From Lysobacterales bacterium (GTDB lineage: Bacteria > Pseudomonadota > Gammaproteobacteria > Xanthomonadales > UBA2363): a stretch of DNA of 64,000 nucleotides. The stretch covers positions 1-64,000 of the forward strand of contig JAHCAT010000006.1 in assembly GCA_019634735.1 (NCBI GenBank). Direction: 5' to 3'. Positions 29,655-40,767 of this stretch are shown one piece after another. The notes beneath the pieces are model-generated. The model was not told where the DNA came from, made no database searches, and saw nothing but the letters and a program-made list of their open reading frames with translations. Both the position numbers and the translations under genes were made by a program. Numbering within the stretch: the stretch's first letter is position 1; each line of letters opens with the position of its first letter.

Positions 29655-32365
29655 TCCAGAATCTCCTCGATGACGGCGAGCTCGTCCTTCCACTGCAGCG
29701 TCGGCAAGCGGACCTGGCAGGTCGCGCCGGGCCAGCTCAGCACCAGGGCATCGGGTGCCACGTCGGCGGCCAGCTCGAGAAACAGTTCGCCCTCGAAGCC
29801 CAGCACCGAGTCCCCGGCCAGTCCGGCGCCGCGCACCGCCGCACCCGGCGGTGGCACGGCGCCGCCGGGCAAGGCGATGCGCAGGGACAGCCAGCGCACA
29901 CGCGTCGCCGCGAAATCCGCTGTCACCACCTGGCGACGCCCGGGCACCACATCGAGGGCGGCATGGCCGGTGCGCAGCGACAGCGGCAGGTCGGCGCCTT
30001 CCAGCGCGACCCGGTTGCGCTGGAACGGCCGCAGGCCCGGGACCAGGGCGACGCCGTCGTCGCCGGTCACCGCCACCACGCGGTTGTCGCGCAGCACGCG
30101 CACGCCGGCCTGCGGCACCCGGACCAGGGCATAACTGCCGGTCTCCGGTCGGGCCAGATGGACGCCGCCACCGGCCAGCAGCACGCTGCCCGTCAGGCCG
30201 GCCTGCAGCGAGGTGGCGCCGTCCAGGTCGTGGAAGCCGGCGACCTGCGCCTGGGCACGCCGGCCACGCCACAGGGCGCTGCCGGACAGCGAATCGCGGT
30301 GGCCGCCGGCCTCTGCATCGAGTCGCCAGGCGACGCCGGTGTCGTCCGGCCAGGGCGACTGCACACCGGCACGCAGGCCGGTGCGTTCGCCATCGTGATG
30401 GACGCCCGCGCGGCCGTGATAGCCGCGGCCGAACGGCACGCTCAGGACCAGGCTGGCGCGCAGGTCGTCGCTGCCGTCGAGCGGGTGGGAAACCGAGACC
30501 AGCAGTTGCGACCAGTGCCACAGCCGCAGGTTCAGGCCCAGGGTCGCCAGGCGCTGGTCGTCCAGCGCGCGCTGGCGGCGCTCCAGCAGCGACAGCGAAA
30601 GCGACACGGTGTCGCTCACCCGCCAACCCAGCCAGCCCTGGGTGAGGCGCTCCGGCGCCTGGCCCGGTTCGTCCCAGGCGAGGCTGGAGAAGCCGTCGTC
30701 AGCCTGCCAGTGGCGAAGCCCGAACGACAGCGCGCGGCCGCGCCAGGCATAGCCCAGCAACCAGGCCAGCCCCGCCCCGTCATCGTCGCGGCTGGCCGCC
30801 ACGGCCGCCTCCAGCATGCCGCGCGCACCGGCCTGCCAGGCCAGCTCTGCACCGACCAGGCCACCCTCCTCGCGCACCTGCACCTGGCCACCCACGGTCA
30901 GCCGGTCGCTGATGCCGCGGCGAAAGCGGGCGCTGGCGAAACGCTCGCCATAACGGTCGCCCTCGCCCAGGTAGTCCAGGCGCAGCCGTCCGGCCTCGGC
31001 GCTCCAGTCGACCAGTCCCGGACGCAGCAGGCGCGGGTCGACGAACACCGGCGCGCTGGTCACCGACTGCCGACCCAGCGCGTCGGTCACCACCACGCGC
31101 AGCTCGCCGTTGGCGGTGTGCGCCGGCAGGTCCTCGATGCGGAACGGACCGGGTGCGATCTCGCTGCGCAGGGCGAGCTGCTGGTCCAGGTACAGCTCCA
31201 CGGTGGACGGCAGGCGGGCGCTGCCCTCCACAGCCAGCAGCGGCCGGGTGTTGAAGTAGGGGTTGGTCTCGAAATCGGAGCCGATGCGCACGCCGCCATA
31301 GCGCACCGGTGGGAGCAGCGCGGAATCGCCGCCGATGGCGTCGCCGACGGTCAGCGACATCATCCGTTCCGGCCAGTCGAACTGGCAGCGGCTGTCGCCG
31401 CGGCGCAGGGCATCGCCGCGGTTCGACACCAGCAGGCCGCTGCCGCAGGTGGCGCGACCGGCCGACAGCGCGGCATCGAGCGCGGCGCCCAGCCTGCCGG
31501 GACTGCCAGTGGCATGCGCATAGCCCAGGTCGTAGCCGATCACCGCCGACAGCCCGCCCGGTGGCGGACCGGGCCGGAAGTCGTCGGCAAGGTCCATGCG
31601 CTGTGCCGGCAGCCGGTCCGGGTCGACCTCGAAGGCCAGGCGAAGCTGGGTGGTGTCCAGGTTCGGCGTGCCGACGGCAAGGCTGTCGAGTGCGATCGGC
31701 TCGCCGGGCCGCGCGCCGGGGGGCGGACGCACGCCGGCGGCCTCGAGCAGGCCCGGCGACAGCCACAGCCGGCCCCCGGATTCGCTGACCGCGTGCACGC
31801 CAGACACCGGCCGACCGTTGATCTCGACATCGAGCAGCCACGCCACGGCATCGGCGGGCGGCGCGGCCGGCTCCGTGACCGCCGGCGCGACCACGGGCGC
31901 AGGCTCGGCCGCTGCCGGCGGCGGCGCCACCCAGCCGGTGCTGGCCTGCGTTTCCGGACGCGAGCGCACCGGCGGCGGTGCCGGCGGCGTGGTCGTGACC
32001 ACGACTGCCGACGCGGCGGCCGGCTGCACGTCGAGACGGCCCGTGGATTCATCGACCACCAGGCGGTGGCCAGCCAGCGCGGTTTCCGGCACGAACCATT
32101 CGCCCTGGTGCGAGATCGCCGGCACCTGCGGCACGGCGATGCCGAGCAGGCCCAGGTCCAGGCGCCGCAGAAGCCGGCGGCCGTCGGCGTCGACCAGGAC
32201 CAGGACCACCAGGCCGGCATCGGCGCCGCCGATGCTGGCGGTAAGCCACAGCTCGCGCGGCCCAGTCTGCGCCTGCGCCTGCGCGACGGCGACCGCGCAG
32301 AGCAGGCCCAGCAGCGGCCGGGCCAGCGCCACGGCCAGCCGGGAAGGGACGCGCTTCATGGCCAT
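29645..32365 (-). CDS. Outer-membrane usher of archaic (Csu-like) chaperone-usher pilus
   Basis: A 906-residue usher that forms the outer-membrane pore through which pilus subunits are assembled. A signal peptide ([20 protein letters not shown]) is followed by an N-terminal domain, a Pro/Ala-rich linker (about residues 120-175), a second domain ([17 protein letters not shown]), a long beta-barrel ([18 protein letters not shown] through [15 protein letters not shown]) with the plug region [20 protein letters not shown], and C-terminal domains ending in EEILECA. The interdomain linker is longer than I would expect. The ATG at 32365 overlaps the chaperone stop as TGATG. Confidence 0.93.
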   Translation of the reverse strand: MAMKRVPSRLAVALARPLLGLLCAVAVAQAQAQTGPRELWLTASIGGADAGLVVLVLVDADGRRLLRRLDLGLLGIAVPQVPAISHQGEWFVPETALAGHRLVVDESTGRLDVQPAAASAVVVTTTPPAPPPVRSRPETQASTGWVAPPPAAAEPAPVVAPAVTEPAAPPADAVAWLLDVEINGRPVSGVHAVSESGGRLWLSPGLLEAAGVRPPPGARPGEPIALDSLAVGTPNLDTTQLRLAFEVDPDRLPAQRMDLADDFRPGPPPGGLSAVIGYDLGYAHATGSPGRLGAALDAALSAGRATCGSGLLVSNRGDALRRGDSRCQFDWPERMMSLTVGDAIGGDSALLPPVRYGGVRIGSDFETNPYFNTRPLLAVEGSARLPSTVELYLDQQLALRSEIAPGPFRIEDLPAHTANGELRVVVTDALGRQSVTSAPVFVDPRLLRPGLVDWSAEAGRLRLDYLGEGDRYGERFASARFRRGISDRLTVGGQVQVREEGGLVGAELAWQAGARGMLEAAVAASRDDDGAGLAWLLGYAWRGRALSFGLRHWQADDGFSSLAWDEPGQAPERLTQGWLGWRVSDTVSLSLSLLERRQRALDDQRLATLGLNLRLWHWSQLLVSVSHPLDGSDDLRASLVLSVPFGRGYHGRAGVHHDGERTGLRAGVQSPWPDDTGVAWRLDAEAGGHRDSLSGSALWRGRRAQAQVAGFHDLDGATSLQAGLTGSVLLAGGGVHLARPETGSYALVRVPQAGVRVLRDNRVVAVTGDDGVALVPGLRPFQRNRVALEGADLPLSLRTGHAALDVVPGRRQVVTADFAATRVRWLSLRIALPGGAVPPPGAAVRGAGLAGDSVLGFEGELFLELAADVAPDALVLSWPGATCQVRLPTLQWKDELAVIEEILECA

Positions 32366-33105
32366 CACTCCAGGCGGAGGGCCGTCTGGCGCTCGTTGCC
32401 GCCCTCGCTCAGTCCCAGGCGAAGGGTGTCGGGCACCGCGCTTTCGACCGGCAGCCGCCAGCGCGTGCTGGCGCCGGGGAGGACGTAGTGGGGGCGTTCG
32501 GAGCGCGCCAGTTCGTTGCCGGCGCTGTCGAGCAGACGTACGCGGGAGAAGCGGGCATGTCGCGCGCCGTCGTTGCGGGCCTGCAGCAGCACCGCACCGG
32601 TGCCGTCGCGGCTGGCCTGCCAGGCGAGCTCGGGCGGCGCACCGCGAGCGGCACCGTCGAAGAATATGGGGACGCTGAATTCCATGATCGTACGCACCCC
32701 CACGAAGTCCGGGGGCGCAGGCTGCGGCAGTTCGCGGATACGCAGCCGATAGGCACGCTCGCGGTCGCGGGGACCGGCGGTCAACCCGACCCGCAGACGC
32801 TGGGTCGCACCCGGCTCCAGGCTGAGCATGCGCGGCACCACCAGGGCATCGGTGGCGGGCTCGAGGACGTCGCCGTCCGGACCCTGCCGCCAGTGCATGA
32901 GATCGACCTGCAGGCGCAGCACCTCGGCGCGCGGGTTGCGCACCGACAGGTCGCCGGCCTGGGCGCCGGCGGCCACCTGCAGCCGGATCGGCTGGATCTC
33001 CACGGCCTGTGCGCCAAAGGCGCACAGGACGAGGAGCAGGCCCGGAAGCAGCCGGCGCCAGCCGCCGGGCGCCTGGACGACCGGCTGTTCCGGACCTGCG
33101 GCCAT
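32365..33105 (-). CDS. Periplasmic pilus chaperone (archaic clade)
   Basis: A 246-residue PapD-like chaperone. A signal peptide (LLPGLLLVLCAFGAQA) precedes two Ig-like domains: the first with IQPIRLQVAAGAQAGDLSV and LVVPRMLSLEPGATQRLRVG (the conserved donor strand region and the Arg that anchors the subunit C-terminus), the second beginning at FSVPIFFDGAA. In archaic systems the chaperone holds SCPU pilins for the usher. The start ATG at 33105 overlaps the pilin stop (TGATG). Confidence 0.9.
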   Translation of the reverse strand: MAAGPEQPVVQAPGGWRRLLPGLLLVLCAFGAQAVEIQPIRLQVAAGAQAGDLSVRNPRAEVLRLQVDLMHWRQGPDGDVLEPATDALVVPRMLSLEPGATQRLRVGLTAGPRDRERAYRLRIRELPQPAPPDFVGVRTIMEFSVPIFFDGAARGAPPELAWQASRDGTGAVLLQARNDGARHARFSRVRLLDSAGNELARSERPHYVLPGASTRWRLPVESAVPDTLRLGLSEGGNERQTALRLE

Positions 33106-33593
33106 CAGAATTCCACCGTCGCCGTGATGGTGTCGGCGTAGCTGCCCACCAGGGCGGTGGACTGGCTGGCGAACACGCGACCGTAGACGGTGACGTTCTG
33201 GTTGGCACCGGTGCCGACGCCGTCGACGGTGTCGGACACGTCGCCCCAGATCTCCTCGCGCAGCGCGTCGCTGAACAGGCCGTAGGACAGGGTGGCGTTC
33301 TCGGTGTCGTGGTCCATGGCGCGGGCCGCGACGTTGCCACTGGCGCCGGCGCTCAGGCCGATGCTGTAGGCGGCACCATTGGTGCAGGTCACCGAGATCG
33401 TGGACGAGCCATCGACCGCGGTGCCGACGACCGGGTTGTAGTCGCCGAAGTTCAGGTCCGACGCGTTGATGCTGCACGCGGCGATGACTTCGGCGCTGAC
33501 CTGGAAGTCGTCGCCGGCGGTGCCGGCCTGGGCCAGGGAAGCGCAGCAGACGGCGGCCACGGCGGCGGCCAGGGAGGTGCGGATCAGGTTCAT
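33105..33593 (-). CDS. SCPU-domain major pilin of chaperone-usher pilus
   Basis: A 162-residue secreted pilin of the spore coat U family, related to CsuA/B. The signal peptide is MNLIRTSLAAAVAAVCCASL with cleavage near AQA-G. The mature part shows the SCPU pattern VSAEVIAACSINASDLNFGD, STISVTCTNGAAYSIGLSAG with the paired cysteines, TLSYGLFSDALREEIWGD, VTVYGRVFAS and the C-terminal strand YADTITATVEF. AAGGAG lies 7 bases before the ATG at 33593. It is the first gene of the operon and sits behind a c-di-GMP riboswitch and a terminator. Confidence 0.93.
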   Translation of the reverse strand: MNLIRTSLAAAVAAVCCASLAQAGTAGDDFQVSAEVIAACSINASDLNFGDYNPVVGTAVDGSSTISVTCTNGAAYSIGLSAGASGNVAARAMDHDTENATLSYGLFSDALREEIWGDVSDTVDGVGTGANQNVTVYGRVFASQSTALVGSYADTITATVEF

Positions 33594-33613
33594 GGTGAGG
33601 CTCCTTGCTTCGT

Positions 33614-33637
33614 GGAAAACGCACCCGTGCCGGGTGC
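33614..33637 (-). terminator. Intrinsic terminator in the riboswitch expression platform
   Basis: On the minus strand, GCACCCG (33637-33631), GCA loop, CGGGTGC (33627-33621) form a perfect 7-bp stem followed by GTTTTCC. It lies after the riboswitch aptamer and about 25 bases before the pilin start, so it can decide whether the operon is transcribed. The T run is short (four). The 5' arm heptamer is also present in the 5' strand of the aptamer. Confidence 0.75.
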
Positions 33638-33732
33638 AACGGCGCACGAAAGACAGAGTTCGCCCGAGCGGAGCCTGATGCCGGGGCGAACGGGACTGAC
33701 CCGGGGCCCTGGAGGCGTTCCGCGCTGCGTTC

Positions 33733-33831
33733 GGCGGTCCCGCTACCGTGGGCCCGGGATGACCCGGGCCGTTAGGCCGGTGACTTTGCGTCCCCACCTT
33801 TCGATGGGTTTGCCTTTGTCGTGCGGGTGCC
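33733..33831 (-). promoter_or_regulatory. Cyclic-di-GMP class I (GEMM-I) riboswitch aptamer
   Basis: Read on the minus strand, the sequence carries the class I c-di-GMP aptamer core in order: 5' strand CACCCGCAC (P1), GGCAAACC, a CCCATC-GAAA-GGTGGG hairpin with GAAA tetraloop, GGACGCAAAG, CACCGGCCTAA, a second hairpin (GGCCCGGG-TCAT-CCCGGGCC) and the 3' segment GGTAGCGGGACC. Each block lines up with the V. cholerae Vc2 aptamer. The base before CAAACC is G, the position (G20 in Vc2) that selects c-di-GMP over cGAMP. P1 can form as CCCGC with GCGGG. It lies 140 bases upstream of the pilin gene and is followed by a terminator, so it should couple c-di-GMP to transcription of the whole pilus-kinase-EAL operon. 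Confidence 0.95.
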
Positions 33832-33862
33832 ATGTTGCGCTGCCGCGGCGACAGCGACTGAG

Positions 33863-33881
33863 TGTGAAGTCACGCTTCACA
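33863..33881. promoter_or_regulatory. Perfect inverted repeat upstream of the riboswitch
   Basis: TGTGAAG (33863-33869), TCACG, CTTCACA (33875-33881) is a 7-bp perfect dyad with a 5-base spacer, about 35 bases upstream of the aptamer on the minus strand. It is in the right place for a regulator of the pilus operon promoter. The half-sites resemble TGTGA boxes but the 9-base gap between TGTGA and TCACA is not the 6 of CRP/Clp sites. No convincing -35/-10 pair could be fixed nearby. Confidence 0.5.
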
Positions 33882-33992
33882 AATGTTTGCAGAACGTGCA
33901 TTCGTCCTGCCGCAGCCCAGTGGCGCCCGTCGATGGGCAGCACGCCCCGATTGCGCGATCATGGCGTCCGCACTCCCCAAGGCATGCGCGTC

Positions 33993-34193
33993 ATGGCCGA
34001 CGATGCCGACCTGACCCTGCTGCTCGACCAGGCCGCGCGCGGCGATACCGCCGCCGGCGCACGGTTCTTCCGGGCCACCTGCGACGAACTGCGGCGGATG
34101 GCGCAGCGGCAGTTCCGTGGCGAGCACGGCAGCCACCTGCTGCAGGCCACCGCGCTTCCTCCTCGGCCAGCGCGGCGGCAAGCCCAGCGATGA
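33993..34193 (+). pseudogene. 5' fragment of an ECF-type sigma factor gene
   Basis: The first 55 codons (DLTLLLDQAARGDTAAGARF, then CDELRRMAQRQFRGE and HLLQATAL) match the N-terminus of the ECF sigma factors in which TLQATALVHEAYLRL follows. Here homology stops at QATAL (about 34157) and the frame ends at 34193 after an unrelated stretch. Regions 2.4 and 4 are absent, so it cannot be a working sigma factor. The sequence immediately after is the end of a hicA gene, marking a deletion or recombination scar. Confidence 0.75.
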
Positions 34194-34251
34194 CCTGGCG
34201 CCTGGAACCTCGAACAGCGTACTCAAGCAAGCCGCCCAGAAGAGGTCACCC
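34171..34251 (+). pseudogene. 3' remnant of a hicA toxin gene
   Basis: In frame from 34171 the sequence reads RGGKPSDDLAPGT then NSVLKQAAQKRS, which matches the C-terminal end of HicA toxins (GKPSDDL, GTLxSILKQAG). The catalytic His and the double-stranded RNA-binding fold that normally precede it are missing, and the normal stop is lost. It directly precedes an intact hicB, as hicA does in functional hicAB loci. Confidence 0.7.
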
Positions 34252-34252
34252 C

Positions 34253-34465
34253 ATGCGTTTTGCCATCGTCATCGAAAAGGCCGAAGGCAACTGGTCGGCC
34301 TACGTGCCCCACCGTCCAGGCTGCACTGCCACCGGTGAGACGGTAGCCGCCGTGGAAGCCGGAATCCGGGAGACGATCGGGTTCCACGCGGAAGGCCTCA
34401 GGGCGGACGGACTGTCGATCCCCAGCCCGGCGAGCGTCGTGGAGTACGTCGACATCGCCGCCTGA
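34253..34465 (+). CDS. hicB: HicB-family antitoxin, orphaned
   Basis: A 70-residue HicB protein: MRFAIVIEKAEGNWSAYVPH, GCTATGETVAAVEAGIRETI and a C-terminal SIPSPASVVEYVDIAA form the partly degraded RNase H-like fold that blocks HicA. There is no C-terminal DNA-binding domain, which is usual for this short class. GAGG lies 7 bases before the ATG at 34253. Only the tail of the partner toxin remains upstream, so HicB probably has no local toxin to neutralise. Confidence 0.88.
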   Translation: MRFAIVIEKAEGNWSAYVPHRPGCTATGETVAAVEAGIRETIGFHAEGLRADGLSIPSPASVVEYVDIAA

Positions 34466-34571
34466 CCTTGACTGACCTACCCGCCCTGGAACAGGCGCGG
34501 GCTGCAGGAAGCGTGGACTCCGCCGAAGCCGCGATGAAGCCGGCGGCTCGCCGCCGAGCGGGCGATCGGCC

Positions 34572-36077
<1,506 letters not shown>

Positions 36078-36221
36078 GGCCGCCAAGGTTAGCCCGCGCC
36101 GCGGCAAAAGGCGATCCGGGCCGCCGTACCGGCCTCCGGCCGCGCATGGCAGCGGCAGCTTTCCCGGCAATGGTCATCACCGCACCCTCCTGGGATTCCT
36201 TGCGCCCGGGTCTGGCTCCGA

Positions 36222-36499
36222 TGAAGACCCTGGCAAGCCCCGCCCCTCTCCCCCGGCCCCTCCCCCGCAGGCGGGGGAGGGGAGAAGTGCGGTGCCGTCG
36301 CAAGGTAGAGAAGGCCGATGTCGCGCTCGCTGCCCCTGACACGCTCGCTCTCGCTCTGGCTGAAGACCCTGGCAAGCCCCGCCCCTCTCCCCCGGCCCCT
36401 CCCCCGCAGGCGGGGGAGGGGAGAAGTGCGGTGCCGTCGCAAGGTAGAGAGGGCCGATGTCGCGCTCGCTGCCCCTGACACGCTCGCTCTCGCTCTGGC
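36222..36499. repeat. 139-bp direct tandem duplication containing the GC palindrome
   Basis: Two consecutive copies of a 139-base unit (36222-36360 and 36361-36499) that I can distinguish by only one base. Each contains the palindromic element with 12-base arms (CCCCTCCCCCGC and complement; 36255-36281 and 36394-36420) and ends in CTCGCTCTGGCT, which continues as further CTCTGGCTCTCG repeats to about 36521. Part of the 815-base gap between pilR and the IS30 remnant, which contains no gene. Confidence 0.9.
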
Positions 36500-36525
36500 T
36501 CTCGCTCTGGCTCTCGCTCTGTCAT

Positions 36526-36627
<102 letters not shown>

Positions 36628-36892
36628 GACAGGATGTCCGCGCTTTTCCCGGGGCCCCACGCGGTCCGGCGGGGCACGGCCGGATCAGCCGCGCCGAAGG
36701 CGCGGACGGCGCCCGAGGCGCCGTCCGACGCGGGGGCGATGGATGGCCCTTGAGCGTCGGCCCGGACGGGGCACGCGAACCCCACGGGCAGGATGCCCGT
36801 GGGGCGGACCGCCTGGGGCGCCCTTCTCTCTCGGCTGGTGGTCTCTAGACTGGAGTACAGCACCCCCCACCCCTGCTCGAGCGAAGAATCTG

Positions 36893-37959
36893 ATGCCTTC
36901 CAGCTACCACCAACTGAGCGCCGAAGAGCGCGGCACGATCATGGCAATGAAAGTGCGACGAGAGAAGCGCACGGGAAATTGCTCGTTGTCTTGGCCGATC
37001 TGCCAGCACGATCACTCGTGAGCTCCGGCGGAACGACTACAAGGCCGCCCATGAGGTCGGGCGGATGGTCGTCCCTCCCGCATTGCTGGGGAGCTGACGC
37101 TCATCGAGCAGGCGTGAGAAAGCCGCCGAGTGCGCCAGGCGGCGCGAAGGCCACAGGCTGCAGGAAAGGGACCTTGCTCTGGGCAGGCGTTCGCCGGCTG
37201 CTCGAGCAAGGAGATGGTCCCCGGAACGAGTCGCGCAGCCACGCACTCAAGCGTGAGGAGGCACCCCGAGGCAGCCCGCCTTGCAAGCTAGCCACGAGAC
37301 AATCTACACAGCGATCTACGCTCCTCGCGGCGAATTGCGCCAGGGAGTTGGTGAAGTTGCTTCGCCAAGGTCGCGGCACGCCGTCACTGCAGCCGGGCAC
37401 CAAAGGCGCGGAGTACTGCAAGACATCGTGAGCATTCACGTGCGCCCTCCAGAGGTGGAGGCGGCTGATACCCGGTCACTGGGAGGGCGATTTCGACAGG
37501 GATCCGCACCAACCAGTCTTCGGTGGGCGTCTGTTCGAACGCCACAGCCGGTTGATGAATTGCTGGCGAAGATGGAGAGCGCGACAGCGGAAGCTGCTCT
37601 GACTGGCTTCACCAGAAGTTGAACTCGATTGCCAGACCCATGCGACGGACCAGCCTACGATCAGGGCAAGGAGATGGCGAGCATACTGCAGAACTGAGTG
37701 ACAGACAGGGTTCAGGTGTGTTTCTGCGATCCACACAGTCCTTGGCAGAGGGGGTAGCTGCGAGAACACCAACGGACTGCTTCGCCAGTACCTGCCGAAA
37801 GAGGTTCCAGATCTGTCGGCCCACAGCCAGCAAGAGCTCGATGCGATAGCGAATCTGCTCAACACTCGCCCGCGCAAGACACTGGACTGGCGAACACCAC
37901 TTCAAACCTTTGCTCTGGCGTTGACTCTGGCCGAAGCCACGAGCAAGACAGCACAGTAG
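36893..37959 (+). pseudogene. Degenerate IS30-family transposase
   Basis: A transposase remnant recognisable in several frames. Frame one starts at 36893 with SSYHQLSAEERGTIMAMK. After a shift the HTH continues as EIARCLGRSASTITRELRRN, later KATGCRK, QASHETIYTAIYA, DIVSIHVRPPEVE, SATAEAALTGFTR, KLNSIARPMR, and near the end [14 protein letters not shown] before a TAG at 37957-37959. All are hallmark stretches of IS30 transposases, but at least four frameshifts and small deletions break it, and the catalytic DDE spacing is lost. Flanking inverted repeats were not identified. Its GC is visibly lower than that of the neighbours. Confidence 0.85.
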
Positions 37960-38133
37960 TCAAGGCGTTGCACTTCCAGCTTGAATCCGCCGCTACTTTC
38001 TCTTGGAGAGCAAGAAGCGAAACTCAGCACACAGGGATGTGCGACGACAACGCCAAGGACGGCTTCCGCACGCCAGCGGGGCAGCGGCACGTTTCCGGTA
38101 AACCCAGACATCCCGGTCCGGCGCCGAAGCAGA

Positions 38134-38186
38134 TCATGGCCAGCCCCGGCCCTCTCCCCCGCTCCCTCTCCCAGGTGGAAAGGGAA
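38134..38186. repeat. Diverged copy of the GC-rich intergenic element
   Basis: ATGGCCAGCCCCGGCCCTCT and the following CCCCCGCTCCCTCTCCCAGG closely resemble the element at 13265-13311, with an imperfect hairpin at its end. It lies immediately after the 3' end of the PAS-GGDEF-EAL gene and may act as its terminator. Confidence 0.6.
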
Positions 38187-38202
38187 GCAAAGCGGCGCGG
38201 GG

Positions 38203-40767
38203 TTACAGCGGCGCGCCCAGGCGGTGCTGCTGCATGAACTGCGCGGCAGGCATCGGGCGCGCGAACAGGAAGCCCTGCAGCACGCCGCAGCCGGCGCGGC
38301 GCATGTGCTCGCACTGTTCGGGCGTCTCCACGCCCTCGGCCACCGCGACCAGGCCGAACTCGTCGGCGATGTGGACGATGGCCCGGACGATGGCGGCATC
38401 GCCGCGGTCGGCATCGGCGTTGCGCACGAAGCCCTGGTCGACCTTGACCTCGTGGAACGGCAGGTTCTTCAGGTGCAGCAAGCTGGAGTAGCCGGTGCCG
38501 AAATCGTCCAGCGACAGGCGCACGCCGATCTCGGCCAGCCGCCGCAGGCGCTCGCGCATCAGCTGCGAGTGGTCGAGCATGCTGCCCTCGGTGAGCTCCA
38601 GGGTCAGGCAGCCCGGGTCGATGCGGAAGCGCGACAACGACAGTTCGACCGCCTCGACGAAGCCGTCCTCCTGCAGCTGTCGGGCGCTGACATTGATCGC
38701 CAGCGGCACCGGCGGCCCGAACACCGAGCTGGCCTCGACGAGGCGGCAGGCTTCGGCCAGCACCCAGGCACCGACCGGCACGATCAGGCCGGTTTCCTCG
38801 GCCAGCGGGATGAACTCGGCCGGCATCACCAGGCCGCGCTGCGGGTGCTTCCAGCGGATCAGCGCCTCGGCGCCGCACAGCCTGCGCTCGCCATCGACCT
38901 TGGGTTGCAGGGCGAGCTGGAACTCGCCGCGCTCCAGGGCCACGCGCATGTCCTGCTCCAGCTCCAGGCGCGCGCGCACCGCGTCGTGCATCTGCTGGTG
39001 GAAGGCCACCGCGCGGCCGGCGCCACGCGCCTTGGCCGCGTACATGGCGGTGTCGGCCTCGCGGATCAGGTCGTCGTGGCTCTCGACCAGCACCTTGGGA
39101 AACACGGTGACGCCGACGCTGGCGTCCAGCCGGAAGGCGCGCTGGTTCAGCTGGAACGGCCGGCGGATCTCCTCGATCAGCCGGCGCGCCAGCTCCAGGG
39201 CGGTCTGCTCGGCATCGTCGGCCGATTCGCCGCAGACCGGCAGCAGCACCACCATCTCGTCGCCGCCCAGACGGGCGACGGTGTCGCCGCTGCGCACCGC
39301 CGCGCTCAGCCGGCGCGCCACCTCGCGCAGCACCTCGTCGCCGACCAGGTGGCCGAAGCTGTCGTTGATGCCCTTGAAGCCGTCGAGGTCGATGAACACC
39401 AGGGCGCCGAAACGGCCGGCCCGGCGCGCCGCCACCAGGGCCTCGCGCAGGCGGATGGTGACGACGTCGCGGTTGCTGAGCCCGGTCAGCGCGTCGGTGG
39501 TGGCGGCGCGGCGCAGCGACAGTTCGGCCTCGCGCCGCCCGGAGATGTCGAGCAGGACGCCCGCCATGCGCAGCGGCGCATCCTCGCCGTCGCGCTCGGT
39601 GACGGCACCACACGCCAGCATCCAGCGCCAGGCGCCCTCGGCACGGTCGGCGACCCGGAATTCGGCCTGGAACAGGCCGCGGCCATGGGTGAGGTATTCA
39701 TCCAGGCGCTCGCGCAGGGCGGGCAGGTCCTCGGCGGCGATCAGGTCGTCCCAGCGCAGCGCCGTGGCAAGGTCCGGCTCGAGGCCAAGCAGGGCATGCC
39801 AATGCTCGTCGCCCTCGATGCGGCCGTTGGCCAGATGGGCGCTCCACAGGCCGATCTGGGCGGCCGACATCGCCAGGCTCAGCCAGCGCTCCTGGCGCCG
39901 CGCCCGCGTTTCGTCGGTGAAGCAGGACACCACGCCTTCGATGCCGCCGTCCAGACCGCGCAGTGGTTGGCTGTTGACGCGCAGCCAGCGGCGCTCGCCG
40001 TCCGCCAGGGCGATGCCCAGCGGGAAATCGGCGATCGCCTCGCCGGTGCGCAGGGTGACCAGGGGCGGGATCTGCTCGACCGGCAACGGCCGGCCCTCGC
40101 CGTCGGCGAACTGCCATCGCCGTTCATGCGGCGAACTGCCCGCCAGCAGATCGGCATCCATGCCCAGGATGGCATGCGCCATGGCGTTGGCCTGCAGGAT
40201 CCGGCCCTCGGGGTCGTGCACCACCATGCCCGCCGGCAGGGCCGCGACCAGCGAGCGCAGCGCCTCCTCTCGCGCCAGCAGCCCGGAGACGTCGGTCTCC
40301 AGGTGCACGAAGCCGCTCAGCTCGCCAGCGGCATCGCGCAACGGCGCCATGTCCATGTCCAGGGGCAGGCTGGCGCCCTCGCGCCGGCACCGCCAGACCA
40401 GGAGGTGCAGGGGCTCGCCCTCGCGGCGCGCCTGGCTGATGCGCGCGCGCACCGGTGCCGGCACGCGCTTCTCGTCGAGCAGCGCACATATCGGCCGGCC
40501 CAGGACCTCGGGCGCGGTCCAGCCGAGCAGGCGGGAGAATCCGGCGTTGCACCAGGTGATCCGGCCATCGGGATCGGTCAGCAGAACCGCCATGCCGGTG
40601 CGCTCGGCGACCTGGGCGAGCTGCGGCAGCACACGGGGCAGCGCGGGCATGCCGGCGCGACCGTCCTCGCCGCCGGCAGCGGGAACGGCGCTGACGGCGC
40701 CCGGGCAGGCGTCCGCCGGCGCCGTCACCGGCGCAGCCGCCGCTGACGTTTTGGCTTGCTCATGCAC
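38203..40767 (-). CDS. PAS-GGDEF-EAL cyclic-di-GMP turnover protein
   Basis: A soluble protein of about 854 residues. Three PAS-like modules (first: [20 protein letters not shown]) precede a GGDEF domain with [11 protein letters not shown], a conservative GGDEM variant with an RSGD inhibitory site five residues upstream. The EAL domain has [41 protein letters not shown] and AEGVET. Both catalytic sites look usable, so it could make and break c-di-GMP. The start is uncertain: GTG at 40767 or ATG at 40650; the frame stays open further upstream without a ribosome site. It is downstream of the globin gene on the same strand, separated by about 250 bases that include three CGACAGCGGC repeats near 40911-40945. 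Confidence 0.9.
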   Translation of the reverse strand: MHEQAKTSAAAAPVTAPADACPGAVSAVPAAGGEDGRAGMPALPRVLPQLAQVAERTGMAVLLTDPDGRITWCNAGFSRLLGWTAPEVLGRPICALLDEKRVPAPVRARISQARREGEPLHLLVWRCRREGASLPLDMDMAPLRDAAGELSGFVHLETDVSGLLAREEALRSLVAALPAGMVVHDPEGRILQANAMAHAILGMDADLLAGSSPHERRWQFADGEGRPLPVEQIPPLVTLRTGEAIADFPLGIALADGERRWLRVNSQPLRGLDGGIEGVVSCFTDETRARRQERWLSLAMSAAQIGLWSAHLANGRIEGDEHWHALLGLEPDLATALRWDDLIAAEDLPALRERLDEYLTHGRGLFQAEFRVADRAEGAWRWMLACGAVTERDGEDAPLRMAGVLLDISGRREAELSLRRAATTDALTGLSNRDVVTIRLREALVAARRAGRFGALVFIDLDGFKGINDSFGHLVGDEVLREVARRLSAAVRSGDTVARLGGDEMVVLLPVCGESADDAEQTALELARRLIEEIRRPFQLNQRAFRLDASVGVTVFPKVLVESHDDLIREADTAMYAAKARGAGRAVAFHQQMHDAVRARLELEQDMRVALERGEFQLALQPKVDGERRLCGAEALIRWKHPQRGLVMPAEFIPLAEETGLIVPVGAWVLAEACRLVEASSVFGPPVPLAINVSARQLQEDGFVEAVELSLSRFRIDPGCLTLELTEGSMLDHSQLMRERLRRLAEIGVRLSLDDFGTGYSSLLHLKNLPFHEVKVDQGFVRNADADRGDAAIVRAIVHIADEFGLVAVAEGVETPEQCEHMRRAGCGVLQGFLFARPMPAAQFMQQHRLGAPL

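Noticed and set aside
33863..33881. CRP/Clp binding site upstream of the pilus riboswitch
   Set aside because: TGTGA and TCACA are present but separated by 9 bases instead of 6, so it was listed only as an unassigned dyad.
40727..40763. Short plus/minus basic ORF ([12 protein letters not shown]) near the start of the PAS-GGDEF-EAL gene
   Set aside because: Twelve codons, no ribosome site, and overlaps the likely coding start in another frame.
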